NCBI GenBank assembly: GCA_050184115.1
Contig: JBFXAQ010000001.1
Location: forward strand, 496,001 to 560,000
Source of the DNA: JACKNG01 sp050184115
Lineage (GTDB): Bacteria; Pseudomonadota; Gammaproteobacteria; Ga0077536
Length of the DNA stretch: 64,000 bases
Direction: 5' to 3'
Under the pieces are notes generated by a model, which was not told where the DNA came from, searched no databases, and saw nothing but the letters and a program-made list of their open reading frames with translations. Within the stretch, counting starts at the first letter, position 1, and each line of letters opens with the position of its first letter. Shown here one piece after another: positions 55,225 to 63,909 of this stretch. A program made the translations under genes and the position numbers.

Positions 55225-55572
55225 TTAGGGCAGGATGGCCACATCGTGAACCTCGGCCGCGCGCTGCTGCGCGTTTTTCGGTACCGGGCACAACAAGCGA
55301 TCTAGGCCGGCGAGTTCGAACAGGCGACGCGGCGTGCCGTTGACGTTCTCGGCGCGCACGTCGAGCCCGTGCCGTTCCTCGACGTGGAGCATGAAGCCCA
55401 TCAGCCAGGTCGGGGCATCGGCGGCGTGACGGAAATCGAACACCACGGATTTGACCCCGGGACGCCCGAGGATGGCATCGCGGAACAGGCGGAAGTCGTC
55501 GAAGGTGGTCCGCGGTGGGATCTCGATGCGGACACAGTGTCCGGAGCAGGTCGAACGAATCGGTGAGCGCAT
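55225..55572 (-). CDS. divergent STAS-like protein at the head of the che operon
   Basis: ATG 55572 (MRSPIRSTCSGHCVRIEI, 115 aa). Secondary-structure order and motifs such as GVKSVVFDFRHAADAPTW and PRRLFELAGLDRLLC suggest a STAS fold, comparable with the other two in the cluster. The phospho-acceptor position is Ala53, not Ser. Long upstream frame extensions are GC-rich noise. It precedes cheY by 75 nt and is probably the first gene of the operon. Confidence 0.75.
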   Translation of the reverse strand: MRSPIRSTCSGHCVRIEIPPRTTFDDFRLFRDAILGRPGVKSVVFDFRHAADAPTWLMGFMLHVEERHGLDVRAENVNGTPRRLFELAGLDRLLCPVPKNAQQRAAEVHDVAILP

Positions 55573-56207
55573 GTTCACTCCTCCTTTTGCCGCGTGGCCA
55601 GCCCGCATCGTCATCGGGTGGCCGTCGCACGACAGGGGCCAGGGCTGAGGCGGGGTCGGAGCGCTGAGGGTGAGGCGCCGGGATCGAGCGACGCAACGTC
55701 GGCACCGCGAAGGGGCTAGCGGCGCGGCCGGCCGCGGCTTTAGCGGCGGTTGCATGCCGGGTGGTGATGCGTGTGGCGCGTGCGATGCCGCGCCGCATCC
55801 TGCGCGGTCGCCACGCAATGGAGGACGGAGCCCTGCGGTCACCCATCGACGCGGCCGTCGCTACCGGTGCGTAGTCATGCCGTGCGTCGGGTGAGCACGG
55901 TCAGTATCAGCGGACTTCAACAGTGGCGGCGATTGCCGCTATAGTGGCGACGGCGCCGGGCCCGGAACCCGGCTACGGCGCCACTGCCCCGGCTCCATCC
56001 TCGCCCGCACCCGTGGGACCGCTTCGGTCACCGTCCCCGCATGGCTACCAGGCCGGGCTTGCTGTCCACACGTGCGCCGCGCGTGTCACGACGGTCCGCT
56101 CCACCTCGTCAGGCGTGCCGGACGATCCGTGTTCCCGCTCGTTGACCCTTTCGTCAGCCAGTCCAACGTAATGGCCGCGGGCGCGTGCGCGCGGCGAGGA
56201 GGACGTC
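55573..56207. other. intergenic region between the che operon and the c-di-GMP gene pair
   Basis: 635 bp, no credible gene. It must hold the divergent promoters, but I find no convincing -35/-10, sigma-28 or sigma-54 box. It has inverted repeats: GCGGC-GATT-GCCGC near 55930 and a GC-rich palindromic block around 55950-55985 (GGCGCCGGGCCCGG, then CCCGGC and GGCGCC). Confidence 0.5.
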
Positions 56208-56450
56208 ATGCGTCGAATCGACTTGAGCCGGGACATCCCCGACGAGTGCAATGCCATCGAGATCCACGTCGCCACCCGACCGCCGTGCCGGCGCGTCACG
56301 GTCTATCGTCACGAAGCGGATCGCGAACCCCTGCGCATGGTGCACGGTGGTACCACGATCATCGGTCGCCCCCGTGACAAGTGCTTGTTCGTCGAGACCC
56401 ACGACGAGGCCGTCGAATGTTCCCTCAGCGTCTTCCGCTGGCTCGCGTGA
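56208..56450 (+). CDS. small hypothetical protein upstream of the diguanylate cyclase
   Basis: 80 aa: MRRIDLSRDIPDECNAIEIH, ending CSLSVFRWLA. ATG has a strong GAGGAGGA ribosome site 8 nt upstream. Mixed beta/alpha pattern, no motif recognised. It ends 10 nt before the GGDEF gene and looks co-transcribed, so it may be a sensor partner or regulator of the cyclase. Confidence 0.65.
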   Translation: MRRIDLSRDIPDECNAIEIHVATRPPCRRVTVYRHEADREPLRMVHGGTTIIGRPRDKCLFVETHDEAVECSLSVFRWLA

Positions 56451-56460
56451 GGGCGCATGC

Positions 56461-57417
56461 ATGAAGACCGAATCGTTGAGCCTGGTTGAGGCCGCGGGAG
56501 CCGCCTTTGCCGGCATCCCGCTGGACAACATGCGTGCCATCCTTGCCGTCCTGCCGGATGCCGTCGTGGTGGTGGACGAGAACCATCGCATCGTCAGTGG
56601 CAACCAGCGCCTGGCGGAGCTCTTCGGGCATCCGCTCGACCAGCTCGTCGGTGCCGACCTGGGCATGCTCATTCCCCCGGGTGAGCGGCCGCACCACGCC
56701 GCCAGGATGCAGGGGCTCGAAGCGGGCGAACGCGGCCGCGTCATGGATGGTCGACCCGTACTCTATGGTCTGCATGCCGATGGCTCGCTGGTGCCGGTGT
56801 CGATCTCCATCGTCAGCGTCGAACTTGCTGGCCGGCGCTTCTTCCTCGGCCTCGTGCGCAGCGCCGAGTCGGTCCATCGCAGCCTCACGGAGGCGGCTGG
56901 TGCAGCCCTGCTCGACCCGCTCACCCAGCTCGGCAACCGGCGCTTCCTCGTCGAGCGGCTGGAGGCGATGGCGCGTAACGAACGACCCGAGCTCGGCCTG
57001 CTACTGCTCGATCTCGACGGTTTCAAGCCGGTCAACGACACCCACGGTCACCTGGTCGGCGACGAAGTATTGCGGGTCGTCGCGAAGCGGTTGCGCGGTG
57101 CCCTGCGCGAGAGCGACCTTTGTACGCGATTCGGCGGTGACGAGTTCGTCGTGGTGCTGCCCGGACTCGAGTCTCGCGGCGCAATGGCCTTGATCGCGGC
57201 CAAGCTGCACGACGTCGTCAGCCGTCCGATCCATGTCGCCGGCGTCGTCGTCCAGGTCGGTGTCAGCATCGGCTGTACCAGCGGCCGCCTGGTCGACGTC
57301 GCGACGCCGAGGCTGCTCCTGGCCCAAGCCGATTTCGCCATGTACGAAGCGAAGAAAACCGGGCGTTCGTTCGCCCTGTTCGAAAGCGAGCCGGGGGCGA
57401 GCGGCGACAAGCGCTGA
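56461..57417 (+). CDS. PAS-GGDEF diguanylate cyclase
   Basis: 318 aa from ATG 56461 (the frame is open upstream over the small gene). PAS domain about 25-135 (AVVVVDENHRIVSGNQRLAE), GGDEF domain 150-310 with LDLDGFKPVNDTHGH and the catalytic loop RFGGDEF (225-229). The inhibitory I-site is intact: RESD (R216-D219) exactly five residues before GGDEF. No membrane helix, so cytoplasmic. It would make c-di-GMP with product feedback. Convergent with the hybrid kinase gene (12-nt gap). Confidence 0.95.
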   Translation: MKTESLSLVEAAGAAFAGIPLDNMRAILAVLPDAVVVVDENHRIVSGNQRLAELFGHPLDQLVGADLGMLIPPGERPHHAARMQGLEAGERGRVMDGRPVLYGLHADGSLVPVSISIVSVELAGRRFFLGLVRSAESVHRSLTEAAGAALLDPLTQLGNRRFLVERLEAMARNERPELGLLLLDLDGFKPVNDTHGHLVGDEVLRVVAKRLRGALRESDLCTRFGGDEFVVVLPGLESRGAMALIAAKLHDVVSRPIHVAGVVVQVGVSIGCTSGRLVDVATPRLLLAQADFAMYEAKKTGRSFALFESEPGASGDKR

Positions 57418-57429
57418 CGCCAGCGCCGC

Positions 57430-60090
57430 TCAGGCGCCGGGCTTGGCGCGCAGCAGCCGCGCCAGGGTCGTGCGCAGGTTGAGGATGTCGACCGGTTTGG
57501 CGAGGTAGGCATCGAAGCCGGCGCGTTCGCCGCGCGCGACGTCGTGCGGCATGGCGTCGGCCGAGAGGGCGACCACCGGCAGGTCACGGCACGCGCCGTC
57601 GGCGCGGATGGCTGCCAGCACGGTGTAGCCGTCGACGTCGGGCAAGTGGATGTCGAGCAGCACGATGTCCGGTTTCAGGCGCCGCAGCATCGCCATGCCC
57701 TGCTGGCCATCGGCCGCGCACAAGAGCTCGATGTCGGGCTCGCGACTGAAGGCGGCCTGCAACAGGCGCATGTTGGCGCCGTTGTCCTCCACGTAGAGCA
57801 CGCGATGGCGACCGGCAGGCAGGGCCGGCACGGGGTGGTCGGCCGCACGGTGGGGGCGTCCTGCTTCGAGTGCCAGGGGCATTTCGAGGACCAGGTGCAG
57901 CCCGCCGCCGACGCGGATCTCGGCGCTGAGATCGCCACCCATCTGGCGGGCGAGCTGGCGCGACAGGGTGAGCCCGATGCCAGTGCCGTCGACCGGGCCG
58001 CGTTCGGCGCCGAGGCGGCGGAAAGGCACGAAGAGATCCTCCAGGAGTTCCACCGCGACGCCGGGTCCGCGATCGCTGACGATGAGCTTCAGGCGATCGG
58101 CGCCGGTCACTTCGCTGGTGATGCGCACGACGCCGCCAGCATGACCGTACTTGACCGCATTCGACAGCAGGTTGACCAGGATCTGGCGGATGCGCACGCG
58201 GTCGCCGCGTAGCGGTCGCGCCTCGCGGTAGCCGTGATCGATGTTCACCTGGTACTGGCTGACCAGAGGCATCACGATCTGCAACGCCTCGAGCACCACG
58301 CCGTGGATGTCGACGGGCCCGATGTCGAGTGGCAGTTGTCCACTTTCGAGCCGACTGATGTCGAGCAGGTCGTTGATGAGTCCGCCGAGATGGCTTGCCG
58401 CGGCTTCGATTTCGCCGGCGTACTCGCGCTGGTCGACGTCCTCGCAGCTGGCCTTGATGATCTGGGCATAACCGAGGATGGCGTTCATCGGCGTGCGCAG
58501 TTCGTGGCTCATGCGCGAGAGGAATTCGCTCTTGGCGCGGTTGGCACGTTCGGCCTCGCGGGTCGATTCGAGCAGCGCCTGCTCGGCGCGCTTGCGCGGC
58601 GAGATGTCGCAGACGAAGGCGAAGAACAGCGGACGGCCGTCGGCCTCGGCGACCCGAACGCTGACGGCAACGTCGATCAGGTGGCCGTCGGCATGGCGGT
58701 GGCGGGCCTCGAAGCGAAGCGCCCCGGCGGCGAGGATCTCGGCGTTGCGGTGGCGCGTGGTCACGTCGCCCTCGGCGACGTGGTGCTCGGCGATGTTGCT
58801 GCCGACGATTTCCGCGGCTCCGCGTCCGAGCAGGTCGCAGTAGGCCTGGTTGACGTCGATAATGGTGCCGTCGGCCTCGAGGGTGACGAAACCGTCCAGC
58901 GCGGTTTCGAGGATCAGATCGGCGCGCCGGCCGAGTGCGCGCGCTTCGCGGTGGCTGCGCGCGGCGTCGTCGGCAAGTGCCGAGTTGCGCGCACGCAGGG
59001 CGCGCGCGGCTTCGACACGTTCGGTGACGTCGAGCAGGGACAGCACCGCGCCGATGATCCCGTCGCCGTCGCCACGGACGGGAACCAGCGACCAGTCCCA
59101 GTAGCTGACACCGCGCTCTTGCGCGTAGGCGTACTCGAAGGGCTTCTCCTGCACGCGGTAGGGGACGCCCGAGGCCATGGCGGCGCGGAACAGGCGTTCG
59201 TTGTCGGCATCGGGATAGCGCGCGAAATGGTTCTGGCCGACGAAGTCTTCCGGCGTACCGCCATCGCAGTCGGCATAGGCCTGGTTGACCTTGACGAAAT
59301 TGAGTTCGCGGTCGAGATAGGCGATACACAGCGGGGTCGAGTCGAACACCGCCTCCAGCATCTGGTTCGAGGTCGACAGCAGCAGGCTTTTCTCGTGCTC
59401 GGCGGTGATATCGCGCGAGATCGCCAACACGCAGCGCATACGCCCTTCGCAGCACGAGCCGTTCAGTGGCACGAGGCGCTGTTCCAGCCAACGCGGAGCG
59501 CCACCGCTGCAGACGCTGCGGAAGCGGTGCACGGCGGTCTCGCCGCGCAGGGCGGCACGTACGTCGCGCAAGAGCATGGCGTGGTAGGACGGCGCGACGA
59601 AGTCGAGCAGGCAGCGGCCCCGCGCCGCGGCGAGGTCGGCGAGGCCGAGCATGGCGAGCCCGGCATCGTTGATGTCGAGAATGCGGCATTCGGCGTCGAG
59701 CAGTTTCACGCACTCGGGGTCGCTCCTGACGATGTCGCGGTAGATCTCGGCATCGAGCGGAGCGAGGGTCTCGCCGACGCACAGCACCTGTACGACCTGG
59801 TCCGCCTCGTCGTGGACGAGGGCGTTGCGCCAGCGAATGAGATGGCGGCCACCGTCGCGGGCCTGCCAGGAATTGGTGTAGGTGCGTATCTCGGTCCGCC
59901 CGCTGCCCTCGACGAGGGCGGCGAAAGCATTGTCGCGAACGCCGGCGATTTCCTCGGCGGGTACGAGGAAGTCCCAGCAGGTCCGGCCGCGGACCTCGGA
60001 TTCGGCATAGCCGGTAAGCGCTTCGCAGGCGGCGTTGAAACGTTGGATGCGACCCTCGCGATCGAGGATGACGAGTAGCTTGCTGTGCAT
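57430..60090 (-). CDS. hybrid sensor histidine kinase / response regulator with multiple PAS domains
   Basis: 886 aa, cytoplasmic (no membrane helix). About four PAS domains fill the first 500 residues (e.g. LDREGRIQRFNAACEALTGY; LDAECRILDINDAGLAMLG; LDRELNFVKVNQAYADCDG; LEADGTIIDVNQAYCDLLG). HisKA with SRMSHELRTPMNAILGYAQ, HATPase with LVNLLSNAVKYG and DGTGIGLTLSRQLA, then a receiver (VLYVEDNGANMR, IVLLDIHLPDVDG, YLAKPVDI). No output domain or Hpt, so it should phosphorylate an Hpt elsewhere; SixA (14006-14518) could act on such relays. Confidence 0.95.
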   Translation of the reverse strand: MHSKLLVILDREGRIQRFNAACEALTGYAESEVRGRTCWDFLVPAEEIAGVRDNAFAALVEGSGRTEIRTYTNSWQARDGGRHLIRWRNALVHDEADQVVQVLCVGETLAPLDAEIYRDIVRSDPECVKLLDAECRILDINDAGLAMLGLADLAAARGRCLLDFVAPSYHAMLLRDVRAALRGETAVHRFRSVCSGGAPRWLEQRLVPLNGSCCEGRMRCVLAISRDITAEHEKSLLLSTSNQMLEAVFDSTPLCIAYLDRELNFVKVNQAYADCDGGTPEDFVGQNHFARYPDADNERLFRAAMASGVPYRVQEKPFEYAYAQERGVSYWDWSLVPVRGDGDGIIGAVLSLLDVTERVEAARALRARNSALADDAARSHREARALGRRADLILETALDGFVTLEADGTIIDVNQAYCDLLGRGAAEIVGSNIAEHHVAEGDVTTRHRNAEILAAGALRFEARHRHADGHLIDVAVSVRVAEADGRPLFFAFVCDISPRKRAEQALLESTREAERANRAKSEFLSRMSHELRTPMNAILGYAQIIKASCEDVDQREYAGEIEAAASHLGGLINDLLDISRLESGQLPLDIGPVDIHGVVLEALQIVMPLVSQYQVNIDHGYREARPLRGDRVRIRQILVNLLSNAVKYGHAGGVVRITSEVTGADRLKLIVSDRGPGVAVELLEDLFVPFRRLGAERGPVDGTGIGLTLSRQLARQMGGDLSAEIRVGGGLHLVLEMPLALEAGRPHRAADHPVPALPAGRHRVLYVEDNGANMRLLQAAFSREPDIELLCAADGQQGMAMLRRLKPDIVLLDIHLPDVDGYTVLAAIRADGACRDLPVVALSADAMPHDVARGERAGFDAYLAKPVDILNLRTTLARLLRAKPGA

Positions 60091-60568
60091 GGCCTACGCT
60101 CGAAGTCCGTGCAGGATTTGCCGGTGAATTCGAGCGAGGGCGGGGCTCGGCGGAGATGGCGCATGGTCTTCACGCGGCTGGCCCCGGGACGAGGGACCGC
60201 TGGCGCGAAGACCGGCCCGCTGCCGCAGGAGGAGGCGGCCGGGCACGCGAGTGGGCCACGAGTGTAGCCCGGATTTCTCCCTCGCGTCCTACTGCGACCG
60301 CCGAACCGCGCGCAACAGTGGGCCGTGCTCGCCCCTGCCTCCTCGACGGACCGTCGAGTCTGCCGTCGTCGCCAGTGGCTCCGCGCGGTCCGGTGTTGCG
60401 GCATTTCGACGCCCTCGCGATGAACACGTGTGAGAAGTCCGGGCCAGCCGCCGCGACGACGTCCCGGCAATGGGCGCCGCCGCCACCGGCGTCGTGCCGG
60501 GTGCCGGCCCGGCGTGTACACTGGCCGCGCCCGTCCATGTCGCGACGGTTCACTGCAGGAGGGGAGCC
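60091..60568. other. intergenic region between the hybrid kinase and the MetE-like gene
   Basis: 478 bp without a credible gene. It contains an inverted repeat CCGGGC...GCCCGG around 60238-60275, the latter half as GTGTAGCCCGGATTTC. That resembles one arm of REP-like elements common in gammaproteobacteria. No riboswitch recognised. Confidence 0.4.
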
Positions 60569-61726
60569 ATGCAGCGCAGCGAGAAACGTATTCTGACCAC
60601 CCATGTCGGCAGCCTGCCGCGGCAGCGCGAGTTGTCCGACCTGCTGATTGCCCAGGAGGACCGCAAGCAGATCGATACCGCGCGCCTCGACGAACTCGCT
60701 GCCGCCGGTGTGCGGCATTGCGTGGCGCAGCAGATCAAGTCCGGGCTCGACGTCATCAACGACGGCGAACAGCCGCGCGTCGGCTTCCAGACCTACGTCG
60801 CCCAGCGCTTGAGCGGCTTCGGTGGGGTGAGCGAACGCCTGCCCTTCACGGACTTCGCCAATTACCCCGATTTCGGCCAGATCTGGGCCAACCGTGGCAT
60901 GGTGATGTCGAAGGTCTTCGACGCCCCGGCCGCCGACGCCGACGTACATTACATCGATCTCGCGCCGGCACGGCGCGAGTGCGACATGTTCGACGCCGCG
61001 CTCGCCGAGCACACCGGCCAGTACGTCGAGCCGTTCATGACGGCGGCCTGCCCCGGCATCGTGTGCACGACCATGGGCAACAAGTACTACGACAGCCACG
61101 AGGCCTACGTGCGCGCGGTCGCGCGCGAGATGCAGCAGGAGTACGAGCTCATCCACGAGCGCGGCTACCTGCTGCAGCTCGATTGTCCCGACCTCGCCAT
61201 GGAACGCCATGGCATGTTCCAGCACAACAGCGTGAAGGAATTCCAGGACGCTATCGCCATCCACATCGACGCCATCAACCAGGCCTGCGTCAACATCCCG
61301 CGCGAACGCATCCGCCTGCACGTGTGCTGGGGCAACTACGACGGCCCGCACGATTGCGACGTGCCGCTGGCCGATGTCCTGCCGGTGATACGTCACGCCA
61401 ACGTCGGCGCTTTCGCCATCGAGTTCGCCAACCCGCGCCACCAGCACGAGTACGCCGCGCTCAAGGCCAACCCGCTGCCGGCGGACACCCTGCTGCTGCC
61501 TGGTGTCATCGACTCCACCGTCAACTACATCGAGCATCCGCAGGTGATCTGCAACCGCATCCTCGAGGCGGTCGACGCCGTCGGCGACAAGGAACGCGTG
61601 ATTGCCGGTGTCGACTGCGGCTTTGGCACCTTCGCCGGCTGGGAGATGGTCGCGCAGTCGGTGGTGTGGGCGAAGTTCGCCGCACTCGCCGAAGGCGCGC
61701 GGCTGGCCAGCGCGAAACTCTGGTAA
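60569..61726 (+). CDS. cobalamin-independent methionine synthase II family protein
   Basis: Single-domain homologue of the C-terminal half of MetE, 385 aa. Start ATG 60569 after AGGAGGGGAG; the frame is open upstream. LTTHVGSLPRQREL is the family N-terminus. Predicted zinc ligands are all present in order: His and Cys in LHVCWGN, Glu in AIEFANPRH, Cys in GVDCGFGTF. It could use methyltetrahydrofolate or another methyl/alkyl donor; related proteins include epoxyalkane:coenzyme M transferases. Lacking the MetE N-terminal domain, it is not proven to be methionine synthase. Confidence 0.88.
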   Translation: MQRSEKRILTTHVGSLPRQRELSDLLIAQEDRKQIDTARLDELAAAGVRHCVAQQIKSGLDVINDGEQPRVGFQTYVAQRLSGFGGVSERLPFTDFANYPDFGQIWANRGMVMSKVFDAPAADADVHYIDLAPARRECDMFDAALAEHTGQYVEPFMTAACPGIVCTTMGNKYYDSHEAYVRAVAREMQQEYELIHERGYLLQLDCPDLAMERHGMFQHNSVKEFQDAIAIHIDAINQACVNIPRERIRLHVCWGNYDGPHDCDVPLADVLPVIRHANVGAFAIEFANPRHQHEYAALKANPLPADTLLLPGVIDSTVNYIEHPQVICNRILEAVDAVGDKERVIAGVDCGFGTFAGWEMVAQSVVWAKFAALAEGARLASAKLW

Positions 61727-61826
61727 TCGTTGCTCCACGGTCCGTACCGGCGCCCTGCGCCGGTCGCGGCCTGCTGCGCGCCGCGTTCGCCGCGGCCACC
61801 CACCGGCCGACCGCACACCCGACACC

Positions 61827-62144
61827 ATGAACGACATCTACCAGCGCATCTTCGACGACCCCGAGTTCCAGGCCCTGCAGCGGCGCCGCAGCCGCCTCGT
61901 CTGGTGCCTGTCGGCCGTCATGCTGACGACCTATTTCGGCTTCATCCTCGTCATCGCTTTCGCGCCGACGTTCTTCGCCGTACCACTCGGCGCGGACACC
62001 GTGATCACGCGCGGCATCCCCATTGGCGTCGGCATCATCCTGCTCGGCCTCGCCCTCACCGGCATCTACGTCCACCGCGCCAACGGCGAATTCGACGCGA
62101 CCACTGCCGCGATCGTGCGCCGGCTCGGCGAGGAGCGGGCATGA
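61827..62144 (+). CDS. DUF485 membrane protein (YjcH-like)
   Basis: 105 aa, two membrane helices (LVWCLSAVMLTTYFGFILVI and IPIGVGIILLGLALTGIYV). ATG 61827 starts MNDIYQRIFDDPEFQALQRR, characteristic of DUF485. Overlaps the symporter by 4 nt (ATGA). It is normally the small partner of ActP-type symporters. Confidence 0.93.
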   Translation: MNDIYQRIFDDPEFQALQRRRSRLVWCLSAVMLTTYFGFILVIAFAPTFFAVPLGADTVITRGIPIGVGIILLGLALTGIYVHRANGEFDATTAAIVRRLGEERA

Positions 62145-63805
62145 AGCGCGCCGTCCCGACCCTGGCGGCGTTGCACGTGACGGTGTGGGCCCTGCCGGTG
62201 CGTGCTGCCGGCGGCGGCCTGCCCGAAGTGCCCGCGGATGCCCCGCTCAATGTCGCCGCCATCGCCATGTTCCTGGTCTTCGTCGTTGCCACGTTGGGCA
62301 TCACCTGGTGGGCAGCCAGCCGCACGCGTACGGCGAGCGACTACTACGCGGCCGGCGGCGGCATCAGCGGCGGTCAGAACGGGCTCGCCATCGCCGGCGA
62401 TTTCATGTCGGCGGCGTCCTTTCTCGGCGTTTCGGGTCTCGTCTACAGCAGCGGCTACGACGGCCTCATCTATTCCATCGGCGGGCTGGCGGGCTGGCCG
62501 CTGGTACTGTTCCTGCTCGCCGAGCGCCTGCGCAACCTCGGCCGCTACACCTTCGCCGACGCCGTCAGCTACCGGCTGGCCGCGCTGCCGGTGCGCACGC
62601 TCGCCGCCTGCGGCACGCTGGTCGTGGTGCTGCTGTACCTCATTGGCCAGATGGTCGGCGCCGGCACGCTGATCCAGGTGCTGTTCGGACTGCCCTACGA
62701 GGTGGCGGTGATCCTGGTCGGTGTGCTGATGGTGCTCTACGTCAGCTTCGGCGGCATGATCGCGACCACCTGGGTGCAGATCATCAAGGCCGCGCTGCTC
62801 CTGTTCGGTTCGACCGTGCTCGCGCTGGTCGTCATGTACCGCTTCGGCTTTTCGTTCGAGCGCATGTTCAGCGCTGCCGTCGCCGTGCATCCCAAGGGGG
62901 TGGCGGTGATGGCGCCCGGTGGCCTGGTCTCCGACCCGGTCTCGGCGCTGTCGCTCGGCGTCGCGCTGCTGTTCGGCACCGCCGGCCTGCCGCACGTCCT
63001 GATGCGTTTCTTCACCGTCCCCGATGCCCGTGCCGCGCGCCAGTCGGTGTTCATCGCCACCGGTCTCATCGGCTACTTCTACCTGCTGACGGTGATCATG
63101 GGCTTCGGCGCCATCGTCATCGTCTCGCAGGACCCGCGCTTCCTCGTCGACGGCGCGCTGCGCGGCGGCAACAACATGGCGGCCATCCATCTCGCCCAGG
63201 CGAGTGCCGGCGACCTCTTCCTCGGCTTCATCTCGGCGGTGGCCTTCGCCACCATCCTCGCCGTGGTCTCGGGCCTGACCCTGTCCGGCGCCTCGGCCAT
63301 CTCGCACGACCTCTATGCCAGCGTCATTCGCCGCGGCGAAGCCCCGGAAGGCGACGTCATGCGCATCTCACGCGTCTCGTCGGTGGTGCTCGGCGTGCTC
63401 GCGGTCGCGCTCGGCATGGCCTTCGAGGGCCAGAACGTCGCCTTCATGGTCCTGCTCGCCTTCGCTGTCGCTGCGAGCGTCAATTTCCCCGTGCTCATCC
63501 TGTCCATGTACTGGCGGCGCCTGACCACCCGTGGCGCGGTCGTCGGTGGCGCGACCGGGCTCGTCACCGCCGTCGTCCTGATGGTGCTCGGCCCGACCGT
63601 GTGGGTCGAGGTGCTCCGTAACGCGGAGCCCGTCTTCCCCTACCGCTACCCGGCGCTGTTCTCGATGCTGGCCTCGTTCGCGGTCACGGTGGTGGTTTCG
63701 CTCACCGACCGCAGCCCGCGGGCCGTGGCCGAGCGGCAGGCCTTCGAAGCGCAGTACGTGCGCGCCATCACCGGCATGGGCGCGGCGGCGGCGACGCGCC
63801 ACTGA
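62141..63805 (+). CDS. actP: cation/acetate symporter, ActP-like (SSS family)
   Basis: Sodium/solute symporter for short carboxylates such as acetate, 554 aa from ATG 62141. Signal-like N-terminus (LAALHVTVWALPVRA), about 13 helices. SSS hallmarks: ASDYYAAGGGISGGQNGLAIAGDFMSAASFLG region, GRYTFADAVSYRL, and LMRFFTVPDARAARQSVF. DUF485 precedes and overlaps it, the typical yjcH-actP pair. Exact substrate not proven. Confidence 0.93.
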   Translation: MKRAVPTLAALHVTVWALPVRAAGGGLPEVPADAPLNVAAIAMFLVFVVATLGITWWAASRTRTASDYYAAGGGISGGQNGLAIAGDFMSAASFLGVSGLVYSSGYDGLIYSIGGLAGWPLVLFLLAERLRNLGRYTFADAVSYRLAALPVRTLAACGTLVVVLLYLIGQMVGAGTLIQVLFGLPYEVAVILVGVLMVLYVSFGGMIATTWVQIIKAALLLFGSTVLALVVMYRFGFSFERMFSAAVAVHPKGVAVMAPGGLVSDPVSALSLGVALLFGTAGLPHVLMRFFTVPDARAARQSVFIATGLIGYFYLLTVIMGFGAIVIVSQDPRFLVDGALRGGNNMAAIHLAQASAGDLFLGFISAVAFATILAVVSGLTLSGASAISHDLYASVIRRGEAPEGDVMRISRVSSVVLGVLAVALGMAFEGQNVAFMVLLAFAVAASVNFPVLILSMYWRRLTTRGAVVGGATGLVTAVVLMVLGPTVWVEVLRNAEPVFPYRYPALFSMLASFAVTVVVSLTDRSPRAVAERQAFEAQYVRAITGMGAAAATRH

Positions 63806-63909
63806 GCGTCCTCCGGGGTGGTGCCGACCTTCGCGGCGGTGCGGCTGATCCCGCGCGCGTCAGCCGCTAAGCTGTGCGCCCTGGGCAACACCGGTGGAGG
63901 TAACGACGC

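Noticed and set aside
60091..60568. SAM or cobalamin riboswitch before the MetE-like gene
   Set aside because: None of the conserved aptamer elements of those classes could be found.
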